DNA of 64,000 nt from Paenibacillus caseinilyticus (GCF_027533645.1 NZ_JAQAGY010000003.1:186001-250000); one strand, 5' to 3'; numbered from the stretch's first letter, positions 8,325 through 18,288 are shown. Notes: generated from the letters alone by a model not told the origin. Translations and numbers: made by a program.

Positions 8325-10028
8325 TTGCATTTGATTCGCAGTATCGGATCGTTCCGGACCTGGGGCGGGATTAAGAAGACGCTGTTTTCCGTGGCGTTGT
8401 TTACTTTTATGACGTCCAGCTTTTTATACTTTACCGGTCCCGGCGGCGATATCCGCCAGAAACTCGCCGAAACCGTCATTACCACCCAGCACCGCAGCTG
8501 GGCATGGATCTTCGTCGGCGCCGAGCGCCGGGATCAACTCGTGCAAGAGACGCGGGATGCCATCGAACGGGCCTCGAAGGAGAAGCAGGACATGAGCCTG
8601 CTCAAAATCCGCGGTACCCACGGCAGCGCCCGTTCTGCAGATGAACTCGTCAAGGTCGAGGACATCTCGGGCACGTTCTGGACAGGCAAGAAAATGTATG
8701 TGTACGATCCCAAGACGATCCGGGTCATGACTCCGTCGAAGGTGGGCGAAGGCGAGAAAATCACTTCCATGGTGGACCGGACCGGAGCGGTTGCCGGCGT
8801 CAACGGCGGAAGCTTCGACGACCCCGAGGGACTCGGCAACGGCTTCGCCGCCATCGGCATGATCATCTCCGGCGGAGACATCGTCTTTACGGACCAGGAC
8901 GGCAGCATTCCCCAGCATATCGTGGGCTTCACCAAAGAAGGCGTCCTGGTGGTCGGCAAGTATGATGCCTTTGAACTGAGAAAAATGGGCATCTCCGAAG
9001 CGGTATCGTTCTATCCGCGCCTCATTGCCAACGGCAAGCCGCTCATCACCAGCGGCGACGGCGGATGGGGCCGCGCACCCCGTACCGCTGTTGGCCAGAA
9101 GGCCGACGGTACGGTGATCTTCATCGTGATCGACGGCCGCCAGAAGCACAGCGTGGGCGCTACGCTCAAGGAGGTTCAGGACCTGTTCCTCAAAGAAGGA
9201 GTTATCAATGCGGGGAACCTGGACGGCGGTGCCTCTTCCGAGCTCGTATACAAGGGAGACGACGACCAAAGCCAGCTGCTCTCGAAGCCGTCGAGCCGTT
9301 ATGGCGAGCGCAGACTGCCCTCCGCGTTCCTGGTGTATGACGATCCCGAATCGGTGCAGGCTATCCGGATCTGGGATGGTGTGGACAAGATCGATGCCGG
9401 TGGATCGTACGACCATCCGGAATTCCTGAAGGAACAGGCGGAGAAGAAGGCGAACCAGCCTGCGACGACGACCAAACCGGCAGCGGAGAAATCCAAGACG
9501 ACGGCCGAACCGCAGCCGACGAATACCGGCAGCAAAACCACGGATCCCAAGAAATCAACGGGCACCCCGCCAACCGACTCCAAGACGGCGCCTTCGAAGA
9601 CCGATCCGAAGGGGACTACGCCGGCATCCGGAGGCGGCACCGGCAAGACGGGTGGAACCGGTTCAGGCACAACAGGGAGCGGTACAGGTTCGGGCACGAC
9701 GGGCACCGGTACGCAGGAGCCTTCCACGGGTAAGCCGGCCGGAGCGAATGCCTCTACCGAGGAGAAGCAGTCGGAGGATAACGGAACCGGCGGCACGACG
9801 AACGGCAGCGGTCCCCCTGCAGCGGGAACCCCGGACAGCAGCAAACCGGCGGCCCCTAGTGCGCCCGCTTCCGGTACGAAGTCCGATACCGTCTCCCCGC
9901 CAGCCCAAGGGACAGCCGGGGAGACGACCCCCGCTCCGGCTACGAAACCGGCCGTGCCGGTGGAACCGCCGCCGGCGTCCGCTCCGGTCTCCACGGGAAC
10001 GGCGGCAGAAGGACAGGCCAAACCATAA
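8325..10028 (+). CDS. Membrane-anchored phosphodiester glycosidase (NAGPA/DUF2233-type) with disordered tail
   Basis: I place the start at TTG 8325, because GGGAGAGG lies 6 bases upstream; an in-frame ATG at 8193 has no such site. The 567-residue product has a transmembrane anchor at about 19-36. An extracytoplasmic phosphodiester glycosidase (NAGPA) domain follows (about 100-340), with GVNGGSFDD, PRTAVGQ, VIDGRQ and NLDGGASSELVY motifs typical of the family. The last ~200 residues are low-complexity Thr/Pro/Ser/Gly/Lys, probably a wall-spanning or sugar-decorated tail. Members of the fold cleave or transfer sugar-phosphate bonds in exopolysaccharide or wall contexts; the substrate here is unknown. 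It appears monocistronic, with a terminator right after. Confidence 0.85.
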   Translation: MHLIRSIGSFRTWGGIKKTLFSVALFTFMTSSFLYFTGPGGDIRQKLAETVITTQHRSWAWIFVGAERRDQLVQETRDAIERASKEKQDMSLLKIRGTHGSARSADELVKVEDISGTFWTGKKMYVYDPKTIRVMTPSKVGEGEKITSMVDRTGAVAGVNGGSFDDPEGLGNGFAAIGMIISGGDIVFTDQDGSIPQHIVGFTKEGVLVVGKYDAFELRKMGISEAVSFYPRLIANGKPLITSGDGGWGRAPRTAVGQKADGTVIFIVIDGRQKHSVGATLKEVQDLFLKEGVINAGNLDGGASSELVYKGDDDQSQLLSKPSSRYGERRLPSAFLVYDDPESVQAIRIWDGVDKIDAGGSYDHPEFLKEQAEKKANQPATTTKPAAEKSKTTAEPQPTNTGSKTTDPKKSTGTPPTDSKTAPSKTDPKGTTPASGGGTGKTGGTGSGTTGSGTGSGTTGTGTQEPSTGKPAGANASTEEKQSEDNGTGGTTNGSGPPAAGTPDSSKPAAPSAPASGTKSDTVSPPAQGTAGETTPAPATKPAVPVEPPPASAPVSTGTAAEGQAKP

Positions 10029-10086
10029 ACTCTTATGGTAATAGCTGAGGCATCTTCGAACTTGAACCCAAACGCACTTTAAAAGC

Positions 10087-10132
10087 AAAAAGGCACGGTC
10101 CCCTCCCAGATGAGGAACCCGTGCCTTTTTTT
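10087..10132. terminator. Bidirectional terminator between glycosidase gene and hemL
   Basis: The stem GGCACGGtcCCCTC / GAGGaacCCGTGCC has a T run after it on the plus strand and TTTTTGCTTTT on the minus strand. The hemL stop codon adjoins it. Confidence 0.9.
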
Positions 10133-11432
10133 ATACCCTTTTCAATGCTTCGCGATTCGCTTCTATCGTAGCTTCGATATCTTCGTCGGTATGGGCCACA
10201 GAGACGAACATGCCTTCGAACTGGGACGGCGCGATCGAGACGCCTGCATCCAGCAGCCCTTCGAAATAACGGTTGAACGCACCCAGATCGGATGTCTTCG
10301 CCGTCTCGTAGTTGATGACCGTCTCGCCGGTGAAGAACGGGCAGACCATCGACCCGACCCGGTTGATGACCGAAGCGATCCCGCGCTCCTTAGCGTTGGC
10401 TGTGAAACCCTCTTCCAGCCGTGCCGCTTTGCGTTCCAGTTCTTCGTACACGCCCGGTTCGCCCAGCAGCTTCAGCGTAGTATACCCTGCAGCCATCGCA
10501 AGCGGATTACCGGATAACGTGCCTGCTTGGTAGATCGGTCCCGCCGGAGCGATCCGCTCCATGATCTCCCGCTTGCCGCCGTAAGCGCCTACCGGCAGAC
10601 CGCCCCCGATGATTTTGCCCATGCAGGTCAGGTCCGGCGTGATGCCGAAGCGTCCCTGTGCACTGTTCAAGCCCACACGGAAGCCGGTCATCACCTCGTC
10701 GAAGATAAGCAGGCTGCCATAGGCCGTCGTAATCTCCCGGAGCCCCTCCAGGAATCCTGGCAGCGGAGGCACGACGCCCATATTCCCGGCCACGGGTTCG
10801 ACGATGACCGCTGCAATCTCCTCGCCGAATTTCTCGAAGGCCATCTTGATGGAGTCGGGATCGTTGTACGGCACGGTAATCGTGTTCACAGCTACGCCTT
10901 CGGGTACGCCCGGGCTGTCCGGCAGCCCCAGTGTCGCCACGCCCGATCCTGCTTTGATCAGCAGGGAATCGGCATGACCGTGATAGCAGCCTTCGAACTT
11001 GAGGATTTTGCTGCGGCCGGTATAGCCCCTCGCCAGACGCAGCGCGCTCATGGTCGCCTCCGTACCGGAGTTCACCATGCGCACGAGCTCCATGGAAGGC
11101 ATCCGCTCGGTCACCAGCTTGGCCATGCGGGTTTCGAGCTCGGTCGGTGCGCCGAAGCTCGTGCCGAGCTCCGCCGTCCGCTTGACTGCTTCAATGACTT
11201 CCGGATGGGCATGACCCAGAATAAGAGGTCCCCAGGAACCGATATAGTCGATGAATTCATTGCCGTCGATGTCATAGACCCGAGAGCCTGCTCCTCGTTG
11301 GATGAATAATGGCGTCAGCCCGACGGATTTGAAGGCACGGACAGGAGAGTTGACTCCGCCCGGAATGTATTGTTTCGCTTCTTCGAAAGCCTGCGCAGAC
11401 TGCGCATCGGACCGTTTACGCTGTTCTTTCAT
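10131..11432 (-). CDS. hemL: Glutamate-1-semialdehyde 2,1-aminomutase
   Basis: HemL converts glutamate-1-semialdehyde to 5-aminolevulinate with PLP, completing the C5 pathway begun by HemA. The start at 11432 ([20 protein letters not shown]) has AAAGGTG 8 bases upstream and gives 433 residues, the usual length; a longer frame to 11516 lacks family-like sequence. Visible motifs are [12 protein letters not shown] near the N-terminus, the cofactor segment [14 protein letters not shown], and the Schiff-base lysine in [17 protein letters not shown]. It is last in the heme cluster, about 95 bases after hemH. A strong GCGCCGG/CCGGCGC hairpin without a T run sits in that gap. Confidence 0.96.
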   Translation of the reverse strand: MKEQRKRSDAQSAQAFEEAKQYIPGGVNSPVRAFKSVGLTPLFIQRGAGSRVYDIDGNEFIDYIGSWGPLILGHAHPEVIEAVKRTAELGTSFGAPTELETRMAKLVTERMPSMELVRMVNSGTEATMSALRLARGYTGRSKILKFEGCYHGHADSLLIKAGSGVATLGLPDSPGVPEGVAVNTITVPYNDPDSIKMAFEKFGEEIAAVIVEPVAGNMGVVPPLPGFLEGLREITTAYGSLLIFDEVMTGFRVGLNSAQGRFGITPDLTCMGKIIGGGLPVGAYGGKREIMERIAPAGPIYQAGTLSGNPLAMAAGYTTLKLLGEPGVYEELERKAARLEEGFTANAKERGIASVINRVGSMVCPFFTGETVINYETAKTSDLGAFNRYFEGLLDAGVSIAPSQFEGMFVSVAHTDEDIEATIEANREALKRV

Positions 11433-11528
11433 CCCTCTCACACCTTTACCGGGTAATATCCAGCAGGCAGGCGCCGGACTAACGGGGGAACGTATTCCCT
11501 TCCGATACCGGCGCACTTCGCCGCTCGA

Positions 11529-12473
11529 TTACTTCGTTACGAGTTGTTCGTACACCGATTCGCTGAGCGCTTCCATGTAGAGCGGATCCGTATTCAAGGA
11601 ACGCGTACGCTCCAGATGCAGGCCCAGCTCACGGGCGGTCTTCTGCGCTTCGATATCGAGATCGTAGAGGACCTCCAAGTGATCCGACACGAAGCCGACC
11701 GGACAGACGAGGACTTCCTTCGTCTGGCCTTCTTCCTGTAGGGTCTTCATGACCTCCAGGATATCCGGACCAAGCCAAGGCACACCGGTTTGACCCGCAC
11801 TCTGCCAGCCGAACTGCCAGCGTGACAGACCCACTTCATCGGCAATCGCCTTGGACGTGGCGAGCAGCTGCTCCGGATACGGATCTTTCATCTCCAGAAT
11901 TTTCTCCGGGAGGCTGTGCGCCGTGAACAGAACCTGCACCCGCTCCTTAGCCCCCTCGCCGAACTTCCCAAGCGCCTCTTCGACTCGGATGCTAAGGGCT
12001 TCGATGAGTGCCGGATGCAGATGATAGCTCTGCACGAAGCGGATCGGCAGACCGAGCGCCTCTGCCTTTTCTTTGGCACGCTTGATGTACCCGCCGACGC
12101 TCATGACCGAGTAATGCGGAGCAAGGACGATGCCCACCGCTTCCGCCACTCCATCCTGCGCCATCCGCTCTACTCCATCTTCGATGAACGGAGCCGCATG
12201 CTTCAAGCCCTGATAGCAGACGAATTCCGTATCGGGATATTTCTCGTTAAGACGGGCCTCGAGCGCCTGCACCTGCTTGTCTGTATTCTCTCTCAGCGGG
12301 AACACGCCGCCTACAATCGCTTCGTACCGGCTGCGCAGATCTTCGAGCTGTTCGGCCGTTGGCGGGTGGCCGCGGCGGATATGCGTATAATAAGCTTCGA
12401 TGCCTTCCAGACTCTCCGGTGTTCCGTAGGACATGACGAGCACGCCTACTTTTTTTTGCTCATTCCCGCTCAT
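11529..12473 (-). CDS. hemH: Ferrochelatase (coproporphyrin III ferrochelatase type, CpfC)
   Basis: Inserts Fe(II) into a porphyrin; in Firmicutes the physiological substrate is coproporphyrin III in the coproporphyrin-dependent route. The 314-residue protein has the family start GVLVMSYGTPESLEGIEAYYTHI. The metal-binding region FTAHSLPEKI carries the conserved His, and VGFVSDHLEVLYDLDIE carries the conserved Glu. Length matches the short, soluble Gram-positive enzymes. The start is 2 bases from the hemE stop, so the two are cotranslated. The expected partner CgoX (HemY), which in Bacillus follows hemH, is not in this window. Confidence 0.95.
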   Translation of the reverse strand: MSGNEQKKVGVLVMSYGTPESLEGIEAYYTHIRRGHPPTAEQLEDLRSRYEAIVGGVFPLRENTDKQVQALEARLNEKYPDTEFVCYQGLKHAAPFIEDGVERMAQDGVAEAVGIVLAPHYSVMSVGGYIKRAKEKAEALGLPIRFVQSYHLHPALIEALSIRVEEALGKFGEGAKERVQVLFTAHSLPEKILEMKDPYPEQLLATSKAIADEVGLSRWQFGWQSAGQTGVPWLGPDILEVMKTLQEEGQTKEVLVCPVGFVSDHLEVLYDLDIEAQKTARELGLHLERTRSLNTDPLYMEALSESVYEQLVTK

Positions 12474-12475
12474 GG

Positions 12476-13549
12476 TCAGACCCCGCTTTCCTGTTTGAAC
12501 GCCCCTCGCGCCTTGATCGCCTCACGCGAGTAGTCGTGAATATAGTCCGTCAGTTCCTTCAGTTTCTCCAGCGAAGCTTCGGGGAAGAGGCCGTGTCCGA
12601 GGTTAAATACGTACCCCGGCTCCTGAATGCCTTCGTCAATAATGGCCTTCGCCTGCTCTTGAATCACTTTCATCGGTGCCGTGAGCACATAAGGGTCCAG
12701 GTTGCCCTGTACCGCGTAACGCGGGCCTACCCGGCGCCGGCCCTCGTTGATCGGCACTCTCCAGTCGAGGCCGATCACATCAGCTTCGATGCCCTGGAGA
12801 TGGGGCAGAAGTTCGCCCGACGCTACGCCCGGGAAGTAGATCTTGGGCTGCTCCAGATGCTTCAGCTCGGCGAAGATCCGCTGGATCGTCGGCAGCACAT
12901 AGACGCGAAAATCCGCAGGAGACAGTGCGCCAATCCAGCTGTCGAACAGCTGCACAGCCTTGGCTCCGGCGGCGATATGGCTCTTCAGGTAGGTGATGAC
13001 CATGTCGCCCAGCTTGTCCATCAGCTGGAACCAGACCGCCGGTTCGCCATACATCAGCCCCTTCGTACGGATATAACTCTTGGACGGTTTGCCTTCGATC
13101 AGATAAGAGGCAAGCGTAAATGGCGCTCCCGCGAACGTGATCAAGGGCACCTGCAGATCCGCGCTCAGAATCTCGATTGTCTTCAGCACATGGGAGAGGT
13201 CCTTCTCCACTTGAATCGGACGCAGTCTCTCCACATCCGCTGCGGAACGAATCGGGTTGTCGATGACCGGACCGATGTTCTTCACGATGTCAAAATCGAT
13301 GCCGATGGAGGCGACCGGATTCATGATGTCGGAGTAGAGAATCGCGGCATCTACGCCCAATTTGCGTACCGGCATCAGGGTAACTTCCGCGGCAAGCTCC
13401 GGCTGCTGGCAGATTTCGAGCAGGCTGTATTTTTCTTTGATTTTACGGTAATCGGGATCGTAGCGCCCTGCCTGACGCATATACCAGACGGGCAGCGTGT
13501 CTACGGATTCTTTCTTACAAGCACGGATAAACCGATCGTTATAGTTCAT
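12476..13549 (-). CDS. hemE: Uroporphyrinogen decarboxylase
   Basis: Decarboxylates the four acetate groups of uroporphyrinogen III to give coproporphyrinogen III. The 357-residue protein has the N-terminal substrate-binding signature LPVWYMRQAGRYDPDYR (about 19-35) and the ITFAGAPFTLASYLIEG segment. The region GLDWRVPINEGRRRVG and the C-terminal FNLGHGLFPEA are also typical. It is separated from hemB by an intrinsic terminator and has its own promoter at 13591-13619. It is followed directly by hemH. Confidence 0.97.
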   Translation of the reverse strand: MNYNDRFIRACKKESVDTLPVWYMRQAGRYDPDYRKIKEKYSLLEICQQPELAAEVTLMPVRKLGVDAAILYSDIMNPVASIGIDFDIVKNIGPVIDNPIRSAADVERLRPIQVEKDLSHVLKTIEILSADLQVPLITFAGAPFTLASYLIEGKPSKSYIRTKGLMYGEPAVWFQLMDKLGDMVITYLKSHIAAGAKAVQLFDSWIGALSPADFRVYVLPTIQRIFAELKHLEQPKIYFPGVASGELLPHLQGIEADVIGLDWRVPINEGRRRVGPRYAVQGNLDPYVLTAPMKVIQEQAKAIIDEGIQEPGYVFNLGHGLFPEASLEKLKELTDYIHDYSREAIKARGAFKQESGV

Positions 13550-13590
13550 GAGGATTCCTCTTTTCCGCTTACTTCCATAGTCTACTTCTC

Positions 13591-13619
13591 ATTATGCCCT
13601 ATTTGAAAGCGGGTAACAA
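13591..13619 (-). promoter_or_regulatory. Sigma-A promoter of hemE-hemH
   Basis: On the minus strand TTGTTA (13619-13614) and CATAAT (13596-13591) are spaced by 17 bases, about 40 bases before the hemE start. Confidence 0.65.
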
Positions 13620-13767
13620 CTTCCGCCCGCCGCTCTTTCCGACGAATTGTTGACATGGCTCCGCAAGAAATTCGAGCAGATCATCTTGCGGCTGAAACCG
13701 CCCCGGCATCCTATGTAAGCAGCTTGAGTATGGGTCTTGATCTGTTCAGAGCGAGAGCACTTCACCC

Positions 13768-13808
13768 AAAAAAACCGCCTTGCCCCCTCAGCGGGATGCA
13801 CGGCGGTT
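13768..13808 (-). terminator. Terminator after hemB
   Basis: The minus strand reads AACCGCC...GGCGGTT with internal TGC/GCA pairing, followed by TTTTTTT. It ends the hemA-to-hemB transcript and sets hemE-hemH apart. Confidence 0.9.
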
Positions 13809-13821
13809 CGGCCATCGGGTG

Positions 13822-14817
13822 TCAGGCACGGGTGATCCAGCGAGCGATATCCTTGGCGAAATACGTGATGATCATATCGGCCCCGGCACGCTTGAATCCG
13901 ACCATCGTCTCCAGCACGATCGAACGCTCGTCGATCCAGCCTTGTGCCGCCGCCGCCTTCACCATCGAATATTCCGCACTGACGTTGTACGCGCAGATCG
14001 GCAGATCATAACGGTCACGCAGTGTCCGGATGATGTCCATGTAGGCCAGCGCCGGCTTCACCATCAGCATATCGGCGCCTTCCGCCACATCGGCGTCCGC
14101 TTCCCGCAGGGCTTCACGACCGTTGGCCGGATCCATCTGGTACGTCTTGCGGTCGCCGAATTGCGGTGTGGAATGTGCGGCATCCCGGAAAGGGCCGTAG
14201 AAGGAAGAGGCATACTTGACCGAGTACGACAGAATTGGCACATTCTCATAGCCTGCTTCATCGAGTCCCTGCCGGATGGCATAGACGAAGCCGTCCATCA
14301 TGTTCGAGGGCGCAATCACATCGGCGCCTGCTTCCGCCTGGGAGACCGCTGTGCGGGCGAGCAGTTCGAGCGATGCGTCATTCACCACATCCGCGCGCTG
14401 CTTCGCTTCGTCGTAATGCACGACGCCGCAGTGGCCGTGGTCTGTGAATTGGCACAGACACGTATCCGCGATCACCAGCAGCTCCGGATCCCACGACTTG
14501 ATCAGCCGGGTCGCCTGCTGCACGATACCGTTCGGGTCGAATGCCGAGCTGCCGTGGGCATCCTTCTCATGCGGCACGCCGAACAGCAGCACGGCCGGCA
14601 GGCCGAGAGCGGATACTTCCGCAATCTCTTCCTGCAGACGGTCGAGCGAGAAGTGGTACACGCCGGGCATCGACGGGATCTCTTCTTTGATATTCGTACC
14701 GTGCGTGACAAAGATCGGGTAGATGAGATCGTTAAGCGTGACGTCGTTCTCTCGAACCAAGCGGCGCATCGCGGCTGAAGAACGGAGACGACGGTTGCGT
14801 ACTAAGGGAAAAGCCAT
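13822..14817 (-). CDS. hemB: Delta-aminolevulinic acid dehydratase (porphobilinogen synthase)
   Basis: Condenses two 5-aminolevulinate molecules to porphobilinogen. The start at ATG 14817 follows GGAGGAG and gives 331 residues ([12 protein letters not shown]...). The zinc-binding cysteines are present as C120, C122 and C130 in [14 protein letters not shown], so this is the zinc-type enzyme. The two active-site lysines fit K201 ([12 protein letters not shown]) and K254 ([11 protein letters not shown]). It follows the cobA-hemD fusion gene and is ended by a strong terminator. Confidence 0.97.
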   Translation of the reverse strand: MAFPLVRNRRLRSSAAMRRLVRENDVTLNDLIYPIFVTHGTNIKEEIPSMPGVYHFSLDRLQEEIAEVSALGLPAVLLFGVPHEKDAHGSSAFDPNGIVQQATRLIKSWDPELLVIADTCLCQFTDHGHCGVVHYDEAKQRADVVNDASLELLARTAVSQAEAGADVIAPSNMMDGFVYAIRQGLDEAGYENVPILSYSVKYASSFYGPFRDAAHSTPQFGDRKTYQMDPANGREALREADADVAEGADMLMVKPALAYMDIIRTLRDRYDLPICAYNVSAEYSMVKAAAAQGWIDERSIVLETMVGFKRAGADMIITYFAKDIARWITRA

Positions 14818-14871
14818 GTTATTCTCCTCCTGACAAGGGACACCGCCGGCCAAGTAGCCGGCGGGAGCCCC

Positions 14872-16398
14872 CTACTCGTATAGTGAAGCTACCAAGGAAG
14901 CTACCGTAGCTTCCTTGGCCATATAATCCACCTGCAGCCCGGCTTCAACCGCCGTGTGGGCAGTAACCGGACCGATGCAGGCAATCTTGCAGCCGCGGAG
15001 CAGCTCCAAAGGCTGGGCTTCGCCCGCTTCGCGCAGAGCCTGGATCAGATTCGTGACGGTAGACGAGCTCGTGAAGGTAACCGTATGAATCGCCTTCTGT
15101 CTCAGAAGCTCGAGCACTTCAGCACCGCCCTCCGTCTCGAGCACGGTCTCATAAATGTCGATCTTCCGGACATGCAGCCCCCGGTCGCGAAGACCTGCAG
15201 GCAGGTCATCCTTGGCAATATCGGCGGTAGGCAGAAGCACCTGCTGCCCCGGCTGCAATTCACCCGCCAGCTGTTCCAGCAGAGCCGAGCCTTGGAATTC
15301 GGCAGGTACCGTCTCGACAACGAGCCCCCGCTGTTCCAGGGCAGCCGCTGTCTTGGGGCCCACGGCAGCGATACGTGCTTTCCCCATCGAACGGACATCC
15401 ACCTTGAGTTCACGGAGCCGCTCGAAGAACGATTCCACGCCGTTCACGCTGGTGAAGAAGATCCAGTCGTATCCGCCAAGGTTACGCAGCGCTTCATCGC
15501 GAAGCGACTGGGCTTCCGGACGGCTCGAGGGCTGAGTCCGGATGACCGGGAACTCGACGGCTTCGCCGCCCAGCTCATCGATCTGCGCGGACAGCTCGCT
15601 GCTCTGACTCCGGGCCCGCGTAACGAGAACGCGGCGTCCGAACAGCGGCTTTTTCTCGAACCAGGCGAGCTTCTCCCGGAGCCGGACCACTTCGCCGACA
15701 ATCGTAACTGCAGGTGACTGGAAGCCGGCCGCACGGACCTTCTCCACGATATCCGTCAGGGTTCCCGTCAGGGTCTCCTGCTCCATCCAGGTCCCCCACC
15801 GGATCAGCGCCACCGGCGTATCGGCCGATTTGCCCCCCTGCATGAGCTGGGTACAGATATGCTCCAGATTGGCTACGCCCATGAGGAAGATGAGGGTTCC
15901 CGACGCCTGGGCCAGGTTCTCCCAGTTCACGTTGTTATACGTTTTATTCTTATATTCGTGTCCTGTCACAATCGAGAAAGAAGACGTAAAATCTCTGTGC
16001 GTCACCGGAATCCCCGCATAGGCAGGTACGGCGATAGAGGAGGTAATCCCGGGCACAATCTCGAACAAAATATCATTCTCGGCAAGCAGCTCCGCCTCTT
16101 CCCCTACCCGTCCGAAGACACTCGGGTCGCCGCCCTTCAGACGGGTAACGGTTTTGCCTTGCAGCGCCAAATCCACGAGCAGCTGATTGATCTCCTCCTG
16201 CTTCAGCATATGCTTGTCAGGCAGCTTGCCTACGAAGATCTTCTCCGCTCCCGGTTTCATATGGCTGAGCAGCCTTGGACTTGCCAACCGGTCGTACACC
16301 ACAACATCCGCTCTTTGAATCGCCTCCAGCCCCCGAAGCGTAATCAGCTTCGGATCCCCGGGCCCGGCACCCACCAAATAAACGACACCCTTCTTCAA
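14872..16398 (-). CDS. cobA-hemD: Fused uroporphyrinogen-III C-methyltransferase / uroporphyrinogen-III synthase
   Basis: A 508-residue two-domain protein. Residues 1-250 are a SUMT methyltransferase (VGAGPGDPKLITL at 9-21, VTRLKGGDPSVFGR near 83, and PGITSSIAVPAYAGIPVTHR), which makes precorrin-2 from uroporphyrinogen III. Residues 255-508 are uroporphyrinogen-III synthase (GRRVLVTRARSQSSEL, FTSVNGVESF, and the C-terminal VTFTSSSTVTNL). One chain thus both makes uroporphyrinogen III and diverts it to siroheme or cobalamin. The start is TTG 16398, with GGGGGAG 6 bases upstream. Similar fusions are known in Clostridia and Paenibacillus. It sits between hemC and hemB. Confidence 0.95.
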   Translation of the reverse strand: MKKGVVYLVGAGPGDPKLITLRGLEAIQRADVVVYDRLASPRLLSHMKPGAEKIFVGKLPDKHMLKQEEINQLLVDLALQGKTVTRLKGGDPSVFGRVGEEAELLAENDILFEIVPGITSSIAVPAYAGIPVTHRDFTSSFSIVTGHEYKNKTYNNVNWENLAQASGTLIFLMGVANLEHICTQLMQGGKSADTPVALIRWGTWMEQETLTGTLTDIVEKVRAAGFQSPAVTIVGEVVRLREKLAWFEKKPLFGRRVLVTRARSQSSELSAQIDELGGEAVEFPVIRTQPSSRPEAQSLRDEALRNLGGYDWIFFTSVNGVESFFERLRELKVDVRSMGKARIAAVGPKTAAALEQRGLVVETVPAEFQGSALLEQLAGELQPGQQVLLPTADIAKDDLPAGLRDRGLHVRKIDIYETVLETEGGAEVLELLRQKAIHTVTFTSSSTVTNLIQALREAGEAQPLELLRGCKIACIGPVTAHTAVEAGLQVDYMAKEATVASLVASLYE

Positions 16399-16519
16399 CC
16401 GAATCTCCCCCAGTCCTGACTCTGCTGCGCAGGTTCAGATATTCCGCTGCAGGCACGCGGAGGATAGAACGCTCCGTCTATACCTGCATCCCATGAAATC
16501 AGTGCCCGCCGGCTTCTCT

Positions 16520-17467
16520 CTATTCTTCTCTTGCTGCAGCAAGCAGCTCCGCTGCTCCCTGGGCAATCAAAGCCTCTGCGAGCTGGCGTCCAAGCTGGTC
16601 CGGATCGGTTCCGGTCCGTGTTTCTTTGAGCATCGTCTTGCCGTCCGGCGAACCGACCATGCCGGTCAGCTTCACGTGCGGTCTGCCGTCGGTCTCTTCC
16701 CCGGTCAGCTCCCCATAAGCGCCGATCGGCACCTGGCAGCCGCCATTCAAGCGGCCGAGAAAGCTGCGCTCGGCCGCAACGGCTACAGCCGTCGGTTCGT
16801 GAAGATACTTTGACAGCAGGTTCAGTACAAACTCATTATCGCTTCGGCATTCAATGCATAGCGCACCTTGCCCTACGGCAGGCAAGCACAGCTCCGCAGG
16901 AAGGTAGCTCGAGATCCGGTCGCTCCACCCGATCCGGTGCAGGCCCGCTGCCGCCAGCAGAATGGCATCGAAGCCTTCGGTCTCCAGCTTGCGCAGCCTC
17001 GAATCGATATTCCCGCGGATCGGCTCGATCACGAGATCGGGCCGGTAGTTCTGGAGCTGGGAAGCGCGCCGGAGGGAGCTCGTACCTACCTTCGCTCCCT
17101 TCGGCAGATCGTCAATGGTCTTCCCTTCCCTCATGATGAGACAGTCTCTCGGGTCTTCCCGCAGGGGCACCGCTCCCACAATCAGCCCTTCAGGCAGTTC
17201 GAAGGGCATGTCCTTCATGCTGTGCACGGCCAGGTCCACTTCCCCGTCAAGCAGCGCCTGTTCGATTTCCTTCACGAACAAGCCCTTGCCGCCGACCTTG
17301 GACAAGGTAACATCCAGAATCCGGTCTCCCTTGGTCACGATCTTCCTCAGTTCAAATTCCGCTTCGATACCGTGTTCTTTGCACAGTGCCCGGAGATGGT
17401 CGATGACCTGCCCGGTTTGCGTCAGCGCCAAAGCGCTCTGCCTGGTTCCTACCACAATGGTGCGCAT
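16520..17467 (-). CDS. hemC: Hydroxymethylbilane synthase (porphobilinogen deaminase)
   Basis: Polymerises four porphobilinogens into hydroxymethylbilane on a covalent dipyrromethane cofactor. The 315-residue protein has VGTRQSALALTQT at the N-terminus, the catalytic Asp region DLAVHSMKDMP and the arginine-rich KVGTSSLRRASQL. The cofactor-binding cysteine is C244 in LNGGCQVPIG. It lies between sirC and the cobA-hemD fusion gene in the same transcript. Confidence 0.97.
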   Translation of the reverse strand: MRTIVVGTRQSALALTQTGQVIDHLRALCKEHGIEAEFELRKIVTKGDRILDVTLSKVGGKGLFVKEIEQALLDGEVDLAVHSMKDMPFELPEGLIVGAVPLREDPRDCLIMREGKTIDDLPKGAKVGTSSLRRASQLQNYRPDLVIEPIRGNIDSRLRKLETEGFDAILLAAAGLHRIGWSDRISSYLPAELCLPAVGQGALCIECRSDNEFVLNLLSKYLHEPTAVAVAAERSFLGRLNGGCQVPIGAYGELTGEETDGRPHVKLTGMVGSPDGKTMLKETRTGTDPDQLGRQLAEALIAQGAAELLAAAREE

Positions 17468-17533
17468 GCGATTGTCAGCCCCTTTATCTGTCCTTTATCC
17501 TTATCCATCCTTTATCTTCCTGCCGGACCAGCT

Positions 17534-18268
17534 CTATGTATTCTCTTGTCTCTCATCCCGGCTGCTGTCTTGGGTAAGGAGCCATTCGCCGGCCCGTCTT
17601 ACTCCGAAGAGCGTCGGTTCCTTCCTCAATCGCTCCAGCAGGCCCTCTCTGAGTCCGTCTCTCCCAGCCGGATTCCGCTGAAGAACTTCCAGCAGGGGCC
17701 AGTGCAGCATCTCGCGAAACATCTCCTGCCTGACCTGCGTATCCGTCTCCCCTTCGCGGACCGCCCCACGCAGATCGTGCAGCAGGTCCAGGTATGGTTC
17801 ATAGGCGGCATCGAATATGTCCTCTATCTTCCGTTTGAGTGAGGCTGCGAGAGCCGGACTCGCTCCCGATGTGGAGACGGCCACGGTCAGACGGCCGCGG
17901 CGGACGACAGCCGGCACCAGGAATCCTCCGGCGCTCTGCTCATCTGCCATGGAGAACAGCTTGTCCATCTGCTCCGCTTCTTTCTTGACCTGTTCATTGA
18001 CCTCGGCCTGGTCGGTCGCCGCGAACACCAGCCGCGCTTCCCCCAGCTCCGGCAGCCCGGGCCTGTATTCCTCCCGGCGAATGCCTAAGCTCCCCTCTTC
18101 CCTCCACGCTTCGAGCTGCGGCGTAACCTCCGGGGAGATCACCCATACTTTCGCTCCCGCTTCGATCAGGGAGCCTGCCTTCCGCTGTGCTACGTTCCCC
18201 CCGCCGACAATGACGCACACCCGGTTAACCATATCGAGCATGATCGGATAGTAGGCTTTGCCGCCCAT
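17534..18268 (-). CDS. sirC: Precorrin-2 dehydrogenase (sirohydrochlorin-forming)
   Basis: NAD-dependent oxidation of precorrin-2 to sirohydrochlorin, the step leading to siroheme. The start ATG 18268 (MGGKAYYPIMLDMVNR) follows AAAGGGGG; an upstream extension to 18403 would run into hemX and is unlikely. Residues 14-24 form the NAD-binding motif VCVIVGGGNVAQRK. The segment VSTSGASPALAASLKRKIE is typical of the family. The 244-residue length exceeds the minimal ~200-residue forms because of a C-terminal helical extension. Its place inside the heme operon pairs it with the fused methyltransferase. Confidence 0.9.
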   Translation of the reverse strand: MGGKAYYPIMLDMVNRVCVIVGGGNVAQRKAGSLIEAGAKVWVISPEVTPQLEAWREEGSLGIRREEYRPGLPELGEARLVFAATDQAEVNEQVKKEAEQMDKLFSMADEQSAGGFLVPAVVRRGRLTVAVSTSGASPALAASLKRKIEDIFDAAYEPYLDLLHDLRGAVREGETDTQVRQEMFREMLHWPLLEVLQRNPAGRDGLREGLLERLRKEPTLFGVRRAGEWLLTQDSSRDERQENT

Positions 18269-18288
18269 CCCGCTGCCCCCTTTTGCCC

